This document shows positions 1 to 11,479 of a stretch of 64,000 bases of DNA, in pieces (position 1 is the first letter of the stretch; each line of letters opens with the position of its first letter). This stretch comes from Usnea hakonensis (Eukaryota > Ascomycota > Lecanoromycetes > Lecanorales > Parmeliaceae), in contig BLJB01000032.1 in NCBI GenBank assembly GCA_013423325.1, positions 62,001 through 126,000 of the forward strand, given 5' to 3'. The notes beneath the pieces are model-generated. The model saw only the letters and a program-made list of their open reading frames with translations, was not told where the DNA came from and made no database searches. The translations under genes and the position numbers were made by a program.

Positions 1-2139
1 AGCAGTGAGATTGTGATTATCTTTCAGATACTTGACCGCTTCAATGCAGATGCAGACTTCTGAGCCTGTGCTGACAAGTGTAATGTCGGCTTTCTCGTTC
101 TCGACGGAGACATAGCCTCCTCTGATGCCGTTTTGCAGGGTCGAATTCTCAAGCTGAGGTAGATTTTGACGAGTCAAAGCAAGGATACTAGGAGTTGATT
201 TGGAGGTCAATGCGACATAGTAGGCCGCGCTGCACTCGTTACCATCGGCAGGACGCCAAACCATCATGTTGGGTAGTGCACGGAAGTGAGCTAGAGTCTC
301 AATAGGCTGGTGTGTAGGACCGTCTTCACCAAGACCAATGGAGTCGTGGGTTGCAACGTAGATGACACGGCAATGCGAAAGGGCAGACAGCCGGACGGAC
401 CCTGCAGCGTAGGATACGAAGTTCAAGAACGTTCCTCCAAAGGGGATGAGGGTGCCGTACGCAGCGATTCCGTTCATGATACCGGCCATGGAGTGCTCAC
501 GTACACCGTAACGGATATAACGACCGGCCCAATCGCCAATGCCAAGGACTGGTGGTTGGAAATCAACGGCGTCCTTCCATCGCGTGTTGTTGGATCCTGT
601 CAAATCTGCGGAGCCTCCAATCAAGTCAGGAATGGTGCTGTGGATGGCTTCCAAGACAGCTTCTGATAGCTTTCGGGATGCGTTCTCCTTGTCTCCCGGC
701 TTGTACGTAGGTAGTTTCTTCTCCCAGCCCTCTGGGAGCTTCCCACTCAGTCTTCGCAGTAGATCGGCGTGCTCGGTCTTGTACTCTTGACCGTATTTTT
801 CGAGCATTTTGTTCCACTCTTGTTCCTTTGCAGCTCCTTCAGCCGCATGCTTATGATACATATCATAAACCTTCTGCGGTACAACGAATGACTCCTCTGG
901 ATCAAAGCCAAACTTCTTCTTCACCTGCTTGCAATCATCGGCCTTGAGAGCATTGCCGTGCACTCCTCCAGTGCCTTGCAGCAGAGAACCGAAACCAATA
1001 GTGGTGGTCAATTTGATGACAGAAGGCTTGTTGGTGACCTCTTTTGCCATTCGGATGGCTTCCTCGATACCCTCTAGGTCGGTATCGCCCTCCTTCACCC
1101 ATTGCGTATGCCAGCCGTACGCCTCAAAGCGCTGCAAGACGTCTTCAGTGAAGGCGCACTTGGTGTCGCCGTCTGAGCGCTACTTAGTAGACATACTACA
1201 AATTCGCCACAGACTTGATTCTTACCAATCGAGATATGATTATCATCGTAGATCATGACGAGATTGCCAAGCTGCAAGTGGCCAGCAGTGCTAGCAGCTT
1301 CACTGGCAATGCCTTCCATAGCACAACCATCTCCAAAAAAGGCGAATGTATGGTTGTTGATCAGCTCGAAGCCTGGCTTGTTGAACTCGGCAGCTGTGTG
1401 GGCTTGTGCAATAGCAAGGCCGACGGCGTTTGCAAACCCCTGACCTAGGGGCCCAGTTGTAACTTCAACACCTGGGGTATCTTGAGCCTCGGGATGACCG
1501 GGGGTGATGCTATCTATTGACTATATTGAAGAGTTGCGTCAGCTGTGATTGAAAAAATCAACCGTTGGCAATGAGTGGGAAAAGGCGTACTCGAAAGGCT
1601 TTCAGATCGTCCAATGACAGCTTGTAGCCGAAGAGATGCAAGAGAGCATACTGTAGCATGCATCCATGCCCGTTCCTATTGAAAATGATACGTTAGAATG
1701 CGGGTGGAGAGTATGATGTTTTGCCGGAGTTAGAGAATCGTAGTCTGCGCGTTTGATCGTCCACGGCAGCTGTCCGGACACCACAAGTGTGTAGTAGGAG
1801 GTATGACGTACGAGAGAACGAAACGATCACGATTGAGCCAGTCTGGGTTCTTGGGGTTGAAGCTCATGAACTTGTTGAACATGACGTGGGCGACGGGTGC
1901 CATGCCCATGGGGGCTCCGGGATGACCGGAATTGGCTTTGAAGGTGGCATCGACCTTTATGAGGAAGAATTGATTAGCATAGGTTCACAAGTCCATGGGT
2001 TGTAGGCCTCAATTGAAGGAGGATCGGTCTTGAGTCCATAGGCCAACGTGATGGCTCTTAGGGCCGATGGGCGGGTCAAACTCACGGCTAGTAGACGAAT
2101 AGTATTGATGGCGAGCTCATCATCTTTTCCGTACCCCAT
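1..2139 (-). CDS. TKL1: Transketolase, 3' end cut off by window edge
   Basis: Thiamine-diphosphate enzyme of the non-oxidative pentose phosphate pathway that moves two-carbon units between sugar phosphates in the cytosol. Five exons were deduced: 2086-2139, 1812-1954, 1591-1675, 1226-1520 and 1-1172. All junctions keep phase. About 583 residues are present. The N-terminal cofactor domain shows GHPGAPMG near residues 27-34 and the GDG motif at about 157-159, followed by DDNHISIDGDT. The pyrimidine domain shows the catalytic-glutamate segment YGVREHSMAG and the THDSIGLGEDGPTHQP loop. The family is usually about 680-690 residues, so roughly the last 100 (the C-terminal domain) lie outside the window. 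The start codon gives the family-typical opening DELAINTIRLLAVDATFKA. Nothing is broken inside the part seen. Confidence 0.96.
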
Positions 2140-2703
2140 ATTTAGTATCCTTGTGGTGTTGTATGTTGTAGGTAAATGAGGGATGATGGTGGTGCGAAGT
2201 CAAGTACCTTACAACTAGGTAGTTATGACTTGGAGGCTGGTGTTGCTAGAGTAAAATACTTTACTTTACGGAGTACCTCAGGTCAGGTCTCGATAATAAA
2301 ATTTTAAGTGGGGCAAGTATTCGCTAATAAGTGGGGGGGTTCCCGTTTGGCACGTTTCTTCTTTTTTGGGTCACCGACTGCTAGCCTACCTACTTACTCT
2401 ACAACAATAAGGTAAAGTAAGTAATAATACAGTACTCCGTAGTACTACCTTAGGCCTAGCAATATTAATATTATGATAACCAGGATTATTATACTACCCA
2501 TTTTTCCCCCTCCATGTGAACGACTCATAACTAGGTACTTACTTTCTGTTTCGTTCGATGAGAACTTGAGCGGATGATTGACAAATGATCAAGTCTTCGA
2601 GCCTTCAGACAATTAGGCTGGTCGGAATCAGTCAGACCAGCTAAGTCCCTCTCAAGCAGGCCTTTGACATTAACATCATTCCATCTTCATCTCAATCCCT
2701 CTT
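2140..2703. other. Intergenic: transketolase promoter and oxidoreductase 3' flank
   Basis: No gene seen. This 564-bp stretch is upstream of the transketolase start and downstream of the flavin oxidoreductase stop. It contains the MITE-like inverted repeat listed separately at 2243-2462. Confidence 0.6.
2243..2462. repeat. MITE-like imperfect inverted repeat
   Basis: Both ends begin with TTGCTAG (2243-2249 on the plus strand, 2456-2462 on the minus strand). Each carries a perfect inverted copy of TACGGAGTAC further in (2267-2276 and 2432-2441). The bases between the two blocks are poorly conserved (17 versus 14 bp). The 220-bp unit has no coding potential and sits in the transketolase promoter. 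This could be a decayed miniature inverted-repeat element. It could also be two chance copies of a common promoter palindrome. Confidence 0.4.
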
Positions 2704-4627
2704 TCAAGCTTTGTTTTGCCATGGGAAACTCTGCAACATTCGCTCTAGACTTTGAAACAAACCGCTTCGAAAGCTCTCGAGGATGCCCTGAAACACTATA
2801 AAAGGGATACTTGCATCTGGATCACTTTTGAGGCCACGACCCAGTCGCCTCATGTTGTGGTAGAAGAATTGAATGGCCAGACCCGAGCCAACCACCTTCA
2901 CAGGTATCATGTTTGCAAACCACTGGCCCTTGACAACGTGCGATATAGCGAGCGCCTCGTCGTCAGAAACCAAGGGATTAAGCAAAACAGCCACTGGGAG
3001 ATCTGGCTGAAGGACAACACTGCGACCCAGGCCAATAAGTGCGCAGATTCCAGAGTCAATAGCATCGGCCATGCCTGTCCTGGAACGAAATCCTATGAGA
3101 TCTTCAGCAAGCTTTCTGAACCATGCATGTGTTTATCAACGTACCACCACTGAGCTGAATGGGTACTCTCGAGTTCAGCCCTTCGACCCTTTCCGCAAAG
3201 TCCGTAAAATAGGCTTCACGTATTCTAGTACTCTCTCTCTTTGGGGCTTTGTTGATTGACTTGGCCCCAAACGAGTCTGGAGATAGCGAGGTCAGTAAAC
3301 AACACGTAGAGCAATTGGCATTTGGCTTTACTGTGAAGCTTCGACGTCTTGTTCTCTGCGTTGCCACCTGATATTTCCACGAAGTCTACCTCTCCACATT
3401 CAACTAGCCATCTCACTTGCTCCAGACCCTCATCTGTTGATAGACCTTTCCCGGTGGCCATGTAATCTGCTGAATTCAATTTTACGGAGAGGCAGTACGG
3501 TCGTGGGCAAACGTCTCGGATCTCTTTCACCAAACGCTTCAAAAGAGCAAGTCTTTTCTCTGGTGATCCACCATATTCATCAGTACGCCGATTCGTATGT
3601 TGGCTTAAAAACTGGGACAAGAGGAATCCATGAGCCCCATGAAGCTGACACCCAGCAAAACCAGCCTCTTTGGCCAACCGAGCACCGTTCACCCAAGCTG
3701 CTACCACTGCATCAATATCTTCCAGTGTCATCGCTCGAGGTGTTCCGAGAACTGCATTCAGAGCCTTAATGTCCTGTCAATAGACAAGATTAATTGGATA
3801 GTCGCCGGGTCTGGATACCTTTTTGTTCAGCCATCCTTCACCGAGCTCGACCGGCACAGAAGATGGGCAGATTGCTGCCATGCCAGCGGGCCTCTCTCCG
3901 GCTCCAGCTGGGCTCATTCTCCCCGGGTGCGCTAATTGGACAATGCAAGCTTGTCGAGTCTTGAGTTAGCGTATGTCTTTGAGGATAAAGATGGAGTCCT
4001 ACGACCTGTGCTGGAGGTGGCTTGCTTCCGCGACATATTTCGAACTTGATAAGCAAGCTCGGAAGGACAAAACAGTTCCGAGGTAATAACGTACGAGTAC
4101 CAGCTTCTTGCGAAATCGTCGCCCAATTCTTCCACTTGCTGAAATGTGGTTCTTTGAAAGAATCCTCATGGCAAACGACATCGCCCCTTATGGAAAGGTA
4201 TCGGATATCGATCTGGACTTGCCCAGTAATAATCAGGCCATATTTTGCGTGGGCCCACTGTCGATCGTTACTTATTGCCATGAAAAGTAGTATTTTCTTT
4301 TTCCAACCTGTGTGTAAAGGTTCTTGAAGCTATCAACAGGAGGGTCAAAAAATGGCGGTGTCGCAAGGGTTTCCTGCATCTTCAGAATATCGGGGTCAAT
4401 ATATCTGCTTCGAGATCAAGATACAATTACAAGTCGATGTTCATTGAATACGATCTTCTCAGACATGTTGTCGAATATGGATGGGGCTCGGGTAGTGGGA
4501 CGGTGCTCGGAGCATATAGACGTACTGGACATTTGACGAGTCGATTTGGTAAAGTTAGACCGCACGGAAGGGTTAACGGTTGAGAAATCAGCTCAATCGC
4601 TGTGCGTTCAGAGAAGGTGTCCCCCAT
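2704..4627 (-). CDS. Old-yellow-enzyme-type NADH:flavin oxidoreductase
   Basis: FMN-dependent alkene/NAD(P)H oxidoreductase with a TIM-barrel fold. The natural substrate cannot be told from sequence. Seven exons were deduced: 4526-4627, 4308-4379, 4095-4257, 3819-3949, 3332-3773, 3145-3276 and 2704-3092. They give 476 residues with every phase consistent. Family landmarks in order are LTLPNRLVKCPMQE at the N-terminus, QLAHPGRMSPAG near 117-128 (flavin loop), and LHGAHGFLLSQFL near 200-212 with the HxxH active-site pair (His201/His204). These are followed by TDEYGGSPEKR, VEISGGN and the GMADAIDSG segment. The start was chosen because it is the first Met in frame with exon 1. No secretion signal is visible. 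The gene shares an intergenic region with the divergently transcribed F-box gene at 5416. Confidence 0.9.
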
Positions 4628-5415
4628 GATTGATGCTCAAAGAACTCCCTTTACTTTACGATTGAACTTAGGGTTCGAAAGGATTAGACGACCAGGCAGA
4701 AAGACAAGAAGGGGGGTTTTGACGCTCTCTTAAAAGAAATCATCAATGCTTCTTGGTATCCAGTCCACACTCGGGACATTGATAAGGTGTCGTCATGTCC
4801 CTAGGGTTCTGGCCAGACAGCATTCAGTATTTGAAAGAGAAAAGTAAACAATAATTATAATGTACCTAGCCACGATGATCCGATTTCTCCTCGGCATCGT
4901 ACATGCGGTTTTGATAAGGCTATTCTCGATTTGGACTACTAGTGCCGGACCTTCAAATTCAACAACAGAGCGTGGAACATACGATATCTGAATCGAAATC
5001 AAAGTGACATTGGAGTACCTAAACAAGTACCTTACTTGTACTCTCTTAAAAAAAAAGACCGCACTCTACTCTCTACCGGATCCTACATGGATTTCTCATT
5101 ACCTTATTGTGGAACAAGGACTTCTAGAGCATATCTGATCGAAATAGAAGATTGGATATCGCGCAGACATGTTCATTCGAATGTCTATTCTTCTCGCTTC
5201 CTCAAGTCCACGCAGACCATACACTATGTGCTCTATGAATCAAGATAGCCATCAAGAATAGGAGTGTAAGGGGGGGCGCTACTTCAGGTGCTGGCTTGGC
5301 CGCATTGAGAAGGACAGGCTTGGCATATTAGAAGTGAATGTGTTAATAGGACCTTAACAACTTGTCACGCGCTTCTTCTTGTATTCACATGCTTTGAAAA
5401 ATACACACCAATTAT
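4628..5415. other. Divergent intergenic region, no gene seen
   Basis: 788 bp between the starts of the minus-strand oxidoreductase and the plus-strand F-box-like gene. It must hold both promoters. Short open frames here have no recognisable product and no splice-compatible neighbours. Confidence 0.5.
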
Positions 5416-6439
5416 ATGTCTAGACCATTTCCAAATCTTCGTTCACGAGGAGAGACTCCTAAGCCGTATCAAGAGACGTCCGCGTCCAGACGCTTCAATC
5501 CAAGGTCCCTCTTCCACGATATCAGAGATACCTTACCACTAATGGCTCCCAAACGCAAATCAGAGTCAACTCCAATGTACTCCACAGCAAGGGATACTAA
5601 TGGTATGGAGTCTGAGCTAAGCGTCACTAAAGGCTTCGCACTACTACCGCCGTCGAAGCAATGCAGCATATCGGCATCAACACCAAAGGATACCACGGTC
5701 AACGATACGAATAACAGTGACTTTGCTCTAAGCAATACCAGAGACCTTGGACCATTGCGTAGGTCGAAGCGATCCAAAAAACCTGATCTGATACCCCCAG
5801 AGCCAGTCTTACTCACCGAACATACTCCAAATCACAAAGCCAGCCAAAGACGCCATCATGAGAGACTAAGGCTCCTGGAGCTACCAGTAGATATTCTATG
5901 CCTCGTGGTGGAACCGCTTGATATCGCCGATCGTGCTTGCCTAAATTATGCGCATCCTGCGCTGGGACTCTGGTCTAAGCAGCCCATTGGCAATCTAAGT
6001 GCTTGCGCCAAAACACGCATAGTCCACCTGCTAACGAAAGATGGTGCCCCAATTCCCAGAGAGCTAGTTGGGTGGTCAAGCAAAAACAGCGGCGAGAAAG
6101 TGTGCCTGGAATGTCCACGTGATCAACTATACTGCGTGATATGCCGCTGCAACGGTCATCTTTCGCATTGCCCGGTATGTCGAGTTCGGAGATGCGCCAG
6201 AGAAGGTATGTACTTTTCGAATCTGGCCTTTCATGATTGATAGTAAGCTTGAATCACAAGATGTGCCGGGAATGCAAAAACCTTTTTACTCTCGAAACCT
6301 GTTTTGCGACTCCAATACCTGTGCGCAAGGCCATGCTGACTCAAAAATCTGCACAGATGCCGCATTCTGGCAAAAGTGGACAGGAGTTCTTGACTATGAT
6401 ACGAGCACTCCAGAAAGCAGTATGGATTTAAATCTTTGA
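5416..6439 (+). CDS. F-box-like protein with cysteine-rich C-terminal part
   Basis: Probable substrate receptor of a ubiquitin ligase, judged only from an F-box-like segment: LRLLELPVDILCLVVEPLDI followed by DRACLNYAHPAL, about residues 154-185. The first 150 residues are basic and low complexity. A cysteine-rich stretch follows from about residue 233, with several CxxC pairs (CLECPRDQLYCVICR, HCPVCRVRRC). Exon 1 is 5416-6205. A 55-bp GTATGT...AAG intron joins 6261-6439 and closes the frame at about 322 codons. The start of exon 2 is odd. One frame reads MCRECKNLFTLETC, a natural continuation of the cysteine pattern. The frame actually joined by the intron reads through different residues and then into CTDAAFWQKWTGVLDYD. 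A small indel or different splicing is possible. Confidence 0.6.
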
Positions 6440-7211
6440 GAAAGAAGGGTCAGTGGGCCTCTGCTCGAGTCTGCACGAGCCAAAATTTCAAGGCACCGAT
6501 TGGCTGTTCAGCCAATGCGTAATTGGAGACGTTATTAGCGGTGAGACCGTTGAGGATCGATGGTCCGGGGACGTCGAAGCATCTAATTACAGCATAGGTC
6601 CTTAGACATTACTCGCTGGACCGGAACACACGCGGTCGTAGCGAGTAGACAACTAGGCACAAGTTATCCATGTGTGCTCCTGAATCCACTTCAGGCATGC
6701 AATGCACACAAGTTCGAAACTGTCCTAGGCTACGTCTGTAGTCGTATACTCCTATGCTTTCCTACTTCTTTCTAATACAGCAACCTTGGGACGCCCTTTT
6801 GGGTGTATCCACCCTCCTTCTAGCTCGCGGCTCTGTTGACATTGAAGCATGTCTTCAAGGCAAAGAAAGAAAGGATCTCTTCCCTGTCTTATCGGGCTTA
6901 GTTCGGATATCAGATTTATAGAGTCGAAAGGTGCTGGCTTCAGAAGATTATCCGTCATAGTCTGTAGATTATCTGTTGATGTCAAGTATATTTGTTGCCA
7001 ATGTCTGCGATTGTGCAAAAGAGATCGAGTAGGTAAGTGAGGTCAACCTGTCGACATGATGAGTTCTCGACCATGCACGGACAGCATTGACTGGCTTGAT
7101 TTGTAGAGTGGTGGTTTGCCAATAGCGCAACCTGCGAGTTAGGTATCTCTTGGCACATGTCAGGATTTCGACCATCATCTAGAGCAAAAGCGTTGCTCAA
7201 CGCTCTATTCC
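6440..7211. other. Intergenic, convergent 3' flanks, nothing recognised
   Basis: 772 bp between the stops of the F-box-like gene (plus) and the small secreted-protein gene (minus). Overlapping short open frames on both strands show no conserved motif. Confidence 0.5.
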
Positions 7212-7938
7212 TTATTGCAGGACATTCCGAAATCCATTTTGATTGTAACTTTCACTCTCATCGTCGGGAAGCGCGAAGAACTGTAGTTCAATATCATCAA
7301 CGCAAAATTCCCAGTCCAACTTATCATACCCAAAGTCGGCCACTATCTCCACCTTGAATACCTTTTTCCATTCTTTACCGCTATATTCTTCTATCTTGAC
7401 CAAAAAAGGTAAATGGAATTCGCTCGGAAAGTCGACATGCCATATATACGGCTCCTCGCAAGCGTCGCCATAGCCTTTCACGAAGACTTTCGTCCCCGGC
7501 GCAGGAGCATCCATTGGCTTGATGTAGAATGATTTCAATGTAAAATAAGGTCGGAGTTCTTCCTCGGCCATGGAAGTCGCATTGGCAATCTCGAAGCAAG
7601 CTCCTTCTGCATTTTCCTTTGGACGCGAGCCGATCAGAGCATTGGGAGAAGATACAGCGCAATTGAGATCGTGCTCGGAGATAAGTCCACTAAGAGCTGG
7701 GTCTCTCGGCGTGAGGACACTGTAGGAGGAGAACGATAGATGTCGGTATGGAGAAGGCACGCTTGCGAGGCCATTGACCGTGGGGATTCCGTCAAACTGT
7801 TTCGGTCAGCTTGGGCATCGAGGCCTAGAGCCATTCCGGACAAACGCTGAGAACGGTATGGTTACTCGCGGCGGAGACTGGCTCTTCAGACGGATAGAAA
7901 CCTGTACAGAGTGCGAGTAAACGACCCAGCAGCTTCAT
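7212..7938 (-). CDS. Small secreted protein of unknown function
   Basis: Two exons, 7846-7938 and 7212-7796, give 225 residues. The start was set at the Met opening MKLLGRLLALCTGFYPSEEP, a short hydrophobic segment that looks like a signal peptide. The 49-bp intron uses the less common donor GTTTGT, with a GCTGAC branch site and an ACAG acceptor. It joins TVLS to FDGIPTVNGLASVPSPYRHLSF. That reading matches the N-terminal pattern of a group of ascomycete secreted proteins I recognise (FDDLP...PYxGLxF, then AxYxxP segments and a C-terminal MDNL/VDDIE strand). The predicted C-terminal part has FCVDDIELQFF. The role is unknown; plant-cell-wall or cell-surface contexts are possible but not shown. 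A larger in-frame extension upstream of the chosen Met lacks a signal-like start. Confidence 0.7.
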
Positions 7939-9572
7939 CTTGGGTTCTTCACTGCGAGGACTTCCAATTACGGGATAGATTAGATAAGAACAAACAGCAC
8001 CGAATGAAGCCAATGTAAAGTTTAGCGCGTGTAATGATACAGCTAGTCCAACCAAGCTATATGTATAGAAAATTCGATATGTTCGACCTTTTCACGCCGG
8101 AAATTTAAATTTGATTGTATACCTATAATAGAAAGTATTTTACTGGTCCATCTGGATTAGAAAGCTTTAGATATGATGGTCCGAATAGTTAGCTCGTCAT
8201 TATTAAAGATATGGAGTGTTAATTTACGGGTGAAAAGAAAGCTGACGGTTTTGTTCATATTACTATCGTTGGATGAGCTTGTTGTCAGCAATACTGTCAG
8301 TCGTGCTTCACACGTATGTAATTTTCCCTTGAGGAACGGTGTCACTTTCTGCTCTCCTTATACATCCTTCAATCGACCTTTTGTTCTTGCCATCGGGTGT
8401 GCTTCACATCCTATGTCAAATCAATCCTATTACAGAATTTCGATTTCCATGACAAAGCCTGCGTGTGAAGCTTTTCCGCTGTTTCACAAAATGTTTTTTA
8501 TGAAAGAGAGCTCTGAACTCACAGAAGAGAAGTTCGCTTCCTTTGCATTTGCATATTGTTTTGCGGACCCCTCTATCGAGGAATGTGGGACGAAAATATT
8601 TGAACGCATGATCTGACGATAGACTCTCACTTTCTGTATGGCACGTATGATCATTTTCTCACATCCGTCTATCCAAGAGTCAACATGCTCAAAAGCTCTG
8701 TTTTGAAGTCTCGTTGCATGCATATGCCAGTTCCTCTACAAACAACGTAGGGGATTTTGATTGAAGGACAGCCTAATCAAGGGCCCTTGACTACCCCACC
8801 CCAAAGAAACCCACGGACATGAATCCTGATCCTAGGAAAAGGCAGAATCCTTCCGTGTCTTTCCTGATACGAGATCAGACCTCCGTCCTGCGACGCAAGA
8901 CACGACGAAAAGTTGAACTTCATAGCGAGCACATCGGTGAGGTACTTCTGTCGCTGAAGAGAAAGGAGTAGAAGAGACGAGCAATGCTTTATATGGTCAT
9001 TGGCATTGAGGGATGGCATTTCGGGAACCAGAATACGTAATTCTAATCTTGCGAATAAGCAGTGCAATGTGCGCTCGTTTTATTCTTTCCGTATACGCTT
9101 CAAATTATAGCAATTTTATGAGGCTTCTTTTCCACCCTAATCTATTGGAATACTCTTTTTGAGACTTTCCCCTACCGTTCGCCAAATCTCCCTCACTATA
9201 CTGTACCATCTACCTAGAGAATGCTACAGTTGTGGACGTGAAATTGAAAGACGGGAGCCAGACAACACATTGTCCTTATAGTCTTTCGCACAAAGCTGTA
9301 TACCGTTTTACCCAACACCTGCCCCCCGTACATATGAATTTCTTGCTACTGCCATTTCTACATCAGCATGAACCTCTTCACAATTGCCAACTTTCTCGGA
9401 ACTTCACACAGTCTACGAGAATCTTGAACATTATCTTCTCTGGATGCAACGCCTCCTCGCCCGCTGTCTCATGCCAGGGACCTCTCGCGCCACGGACTAT
9501 TTCACGACGGCCTTGTCTTTTGTCATCGACCGACCTTGAAGGACAAGACCTGTGCTCGCATGTTAGCACTAG
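7939..9572. other. Long intergenic stretch, nothing convincing
   Basis: 1.6 kb upstream of the secreted-protein gene and downstream of the GTPase. The longest open frame (8173-8616, plus, 147 codons) has no domain, no clear signal and no supporting exons, so it is not called. Confidence 0.5.
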
Positions 9573-11312
9573 CTAGGATGCACTTCGCGGCATAGTACCA
9601 ACATCGTTCTTGCCTACTTCCACGACTTCATCCTCGGAAACCCTCACCCCTCCCGCACCCTCCACGTACGCTAGTGGCGCGTCCCCCATGATCTTCCTTG
9701 CGCAATCTCTCACAGTTGTCCCTTTCTTAACCAAGACACAGTCTCTAAAGACGGCATTGCTCCCAGCACCAGCTCCAAATCCATGTATATTCTTGACAGG
9801 GAAGACAGGTACCAAGCCCAAAAGCTCCGCAGCTCGAGAGAGCACTTGCACAACACCAGTAGAGCCGAATCTATAAAGCACCATATCTTTCAGATTTTCA
9901 ATCCTAGTCTTCAACTTCTCATCTAACGGTTTCAAGCCGCCTCCATCTGCTTCTCCCATTCCCAGGAGATCTTCCCTTGTATCCACAAACTCACTGCCTT
10001 CGACATAGCGTACAAACCCCTGCTTCGCCAGCTTCCTCAGAAAAATCTCTGATATCGCTGAGCATAGTACTATAGACTGCGGGTCTTGCATTTTTGCAAT
10101 CTTCGATATGTTCTTATCAGCGTCTGGGTGGTCGATTTTGTTCAAGGCAAAAACGGTAGGAAACTTCTCATCGGTGAAAGCATTGACGACAGAGCTTATA
10201 GTCTCTGGTGACCATTGTTCAAGCGGCTCCTTTAATTTTAATCGGTCTAACGTGCGGGAGACTGTTTGCGGTGTGCTCCCATACCCAGAAAATTGATTCT
10301 GGAGCGTCTCGACAGGGTTCGCCTCTTCCATGATCAGCAAGACAGAAGCTCCGGTAGCTATTGGTGCATACTTGTAGCAACATGGCGGCGCTTGATAGAA
10401 CCCCTGGGGGGACATCAACTTCGGTAATGGAGAGGCTTTGAAAGTCAAGTAACCTACCACTTCTCCATTAGATTCCCTTCTATCCATCTGACAACTTCCG
10501 ATCTAAGCCATACAATATCCTGTGACGGATCATATCCTCTGGTAGCCTTTCCTATACATCACGCCCATCAGCCAACCTAGTTGCCCTAGTGAAGTCTGGC
10601 CTGAGTCCGATCCTACCTTCTGCATCTGTAGTCCCACTGACATCAACAACATGTACCAAGGCATCTGCATGTCTCAGATCATCCAGAAACTTGTTCCCAA
10701 GCCCTTTTCCTTCGTGAGCGCCAGGCACTAAGCCGGCCACATCGAGCAGCTCAATTGGCACCGAGCGCCTTCCTTCTACGCAAGCGCCATAGTTGGGCTT
10801 GCAGCGATCCGAAACGTTATGTCGGGCGCAGGCACACGAAATCTGAAGGTATCCTATCGCGCGCTGAGGATCTATCGTAGTGAACCTGGGCCTGATGAGT
10901 ATGTGCCCTTTTGCTATGGCTGGAAGGTCAGAGATATTACGGGAAGTTTCCTGCTCCGCATAGTCAGTCAAGACCTTGGTCGAATGCATTAGAACTGTAG
11001 ACTCGCGACTTGCCGATCTTCGAGCTGGCGTCTGTGAGGCTGAATTTGAGCACGAATCATCAGAATGGCACTTGATTGCTTGGGCAAGATTGACACACCT
11101 ATTAAGAGTGGTCGATTTGCCAGATGACGGCTTCCCAACCAGACCTCTAAAACACGATTTCGGAGTCAGTGTCCGTCACATAAAAGATTTCAGCGATTTT
11201 GGGTACATCATTAGAGAGTTGAGACTCCTGAGACGACATATCTCAGGATTCGCGAGTGGGTTCAAAAGAGGGAAATGGACTCCGGGACGACGTACATGAG
11301 TGGATCTCTCAT
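9573..11312 (-). CDS. Obg/YchF-related GTPase, YGR210c type
   Basis: TRAFAC-class GTPase with a C-terminal TGS-like RNA-binding region, resembling yeast YGR210c; probably ribosome-linked. Eight exons were deduced: 11296-11312, 11099-11146, 11014-11039, 10941-10950, 10617-10885, 10458-10551, 10372-10403 and 9573-10324. They total 1248 nt (415 residues), close to the roughly 411 of the yeast protein. Motifs are G1 GKPSSGKS (10-17), switch I NFPFTTIDPQ (32-41), G3 DVAGLVPGAHEG, the signature GLGNKFLDDLRHADALVHVVD and G4 NKID. The C-terminal part contains VPVFPVKN and GTTVRDCARKI. Two features are unusual. One intron begins GCAAGT instead of GT. The fourth exon is only 10 nt, supplying GlyAsnPhePro of switch I. 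Without both, the GNFPFTT motif cannot be assembled. Confidence 0.92.
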
Positions 11313-11479
11313 AACGGTCGAAAAGTAGGTAGAGGTATCCTGAAGGCTGAGACTGTGGATAATTTAGAGCGGTAAGTAGTGTAAGGTACTTTTACCTAAG
11401 GTTAGGTACTCTACTCGCTGGCCTTACAGGGCTGCACCAGATCCTCTACGTCTATTGGACTCTCATCTTGAAAATCAAA

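Noticed and set aside
8173..8616. 147-codon open frame on the plus strand between the secreted-protein and GTPase genes
   Set aside because: No conserved motif, no splice partners, composition like flanking non-coding DNA; one long frame by chance is expected in 1.6 kb.
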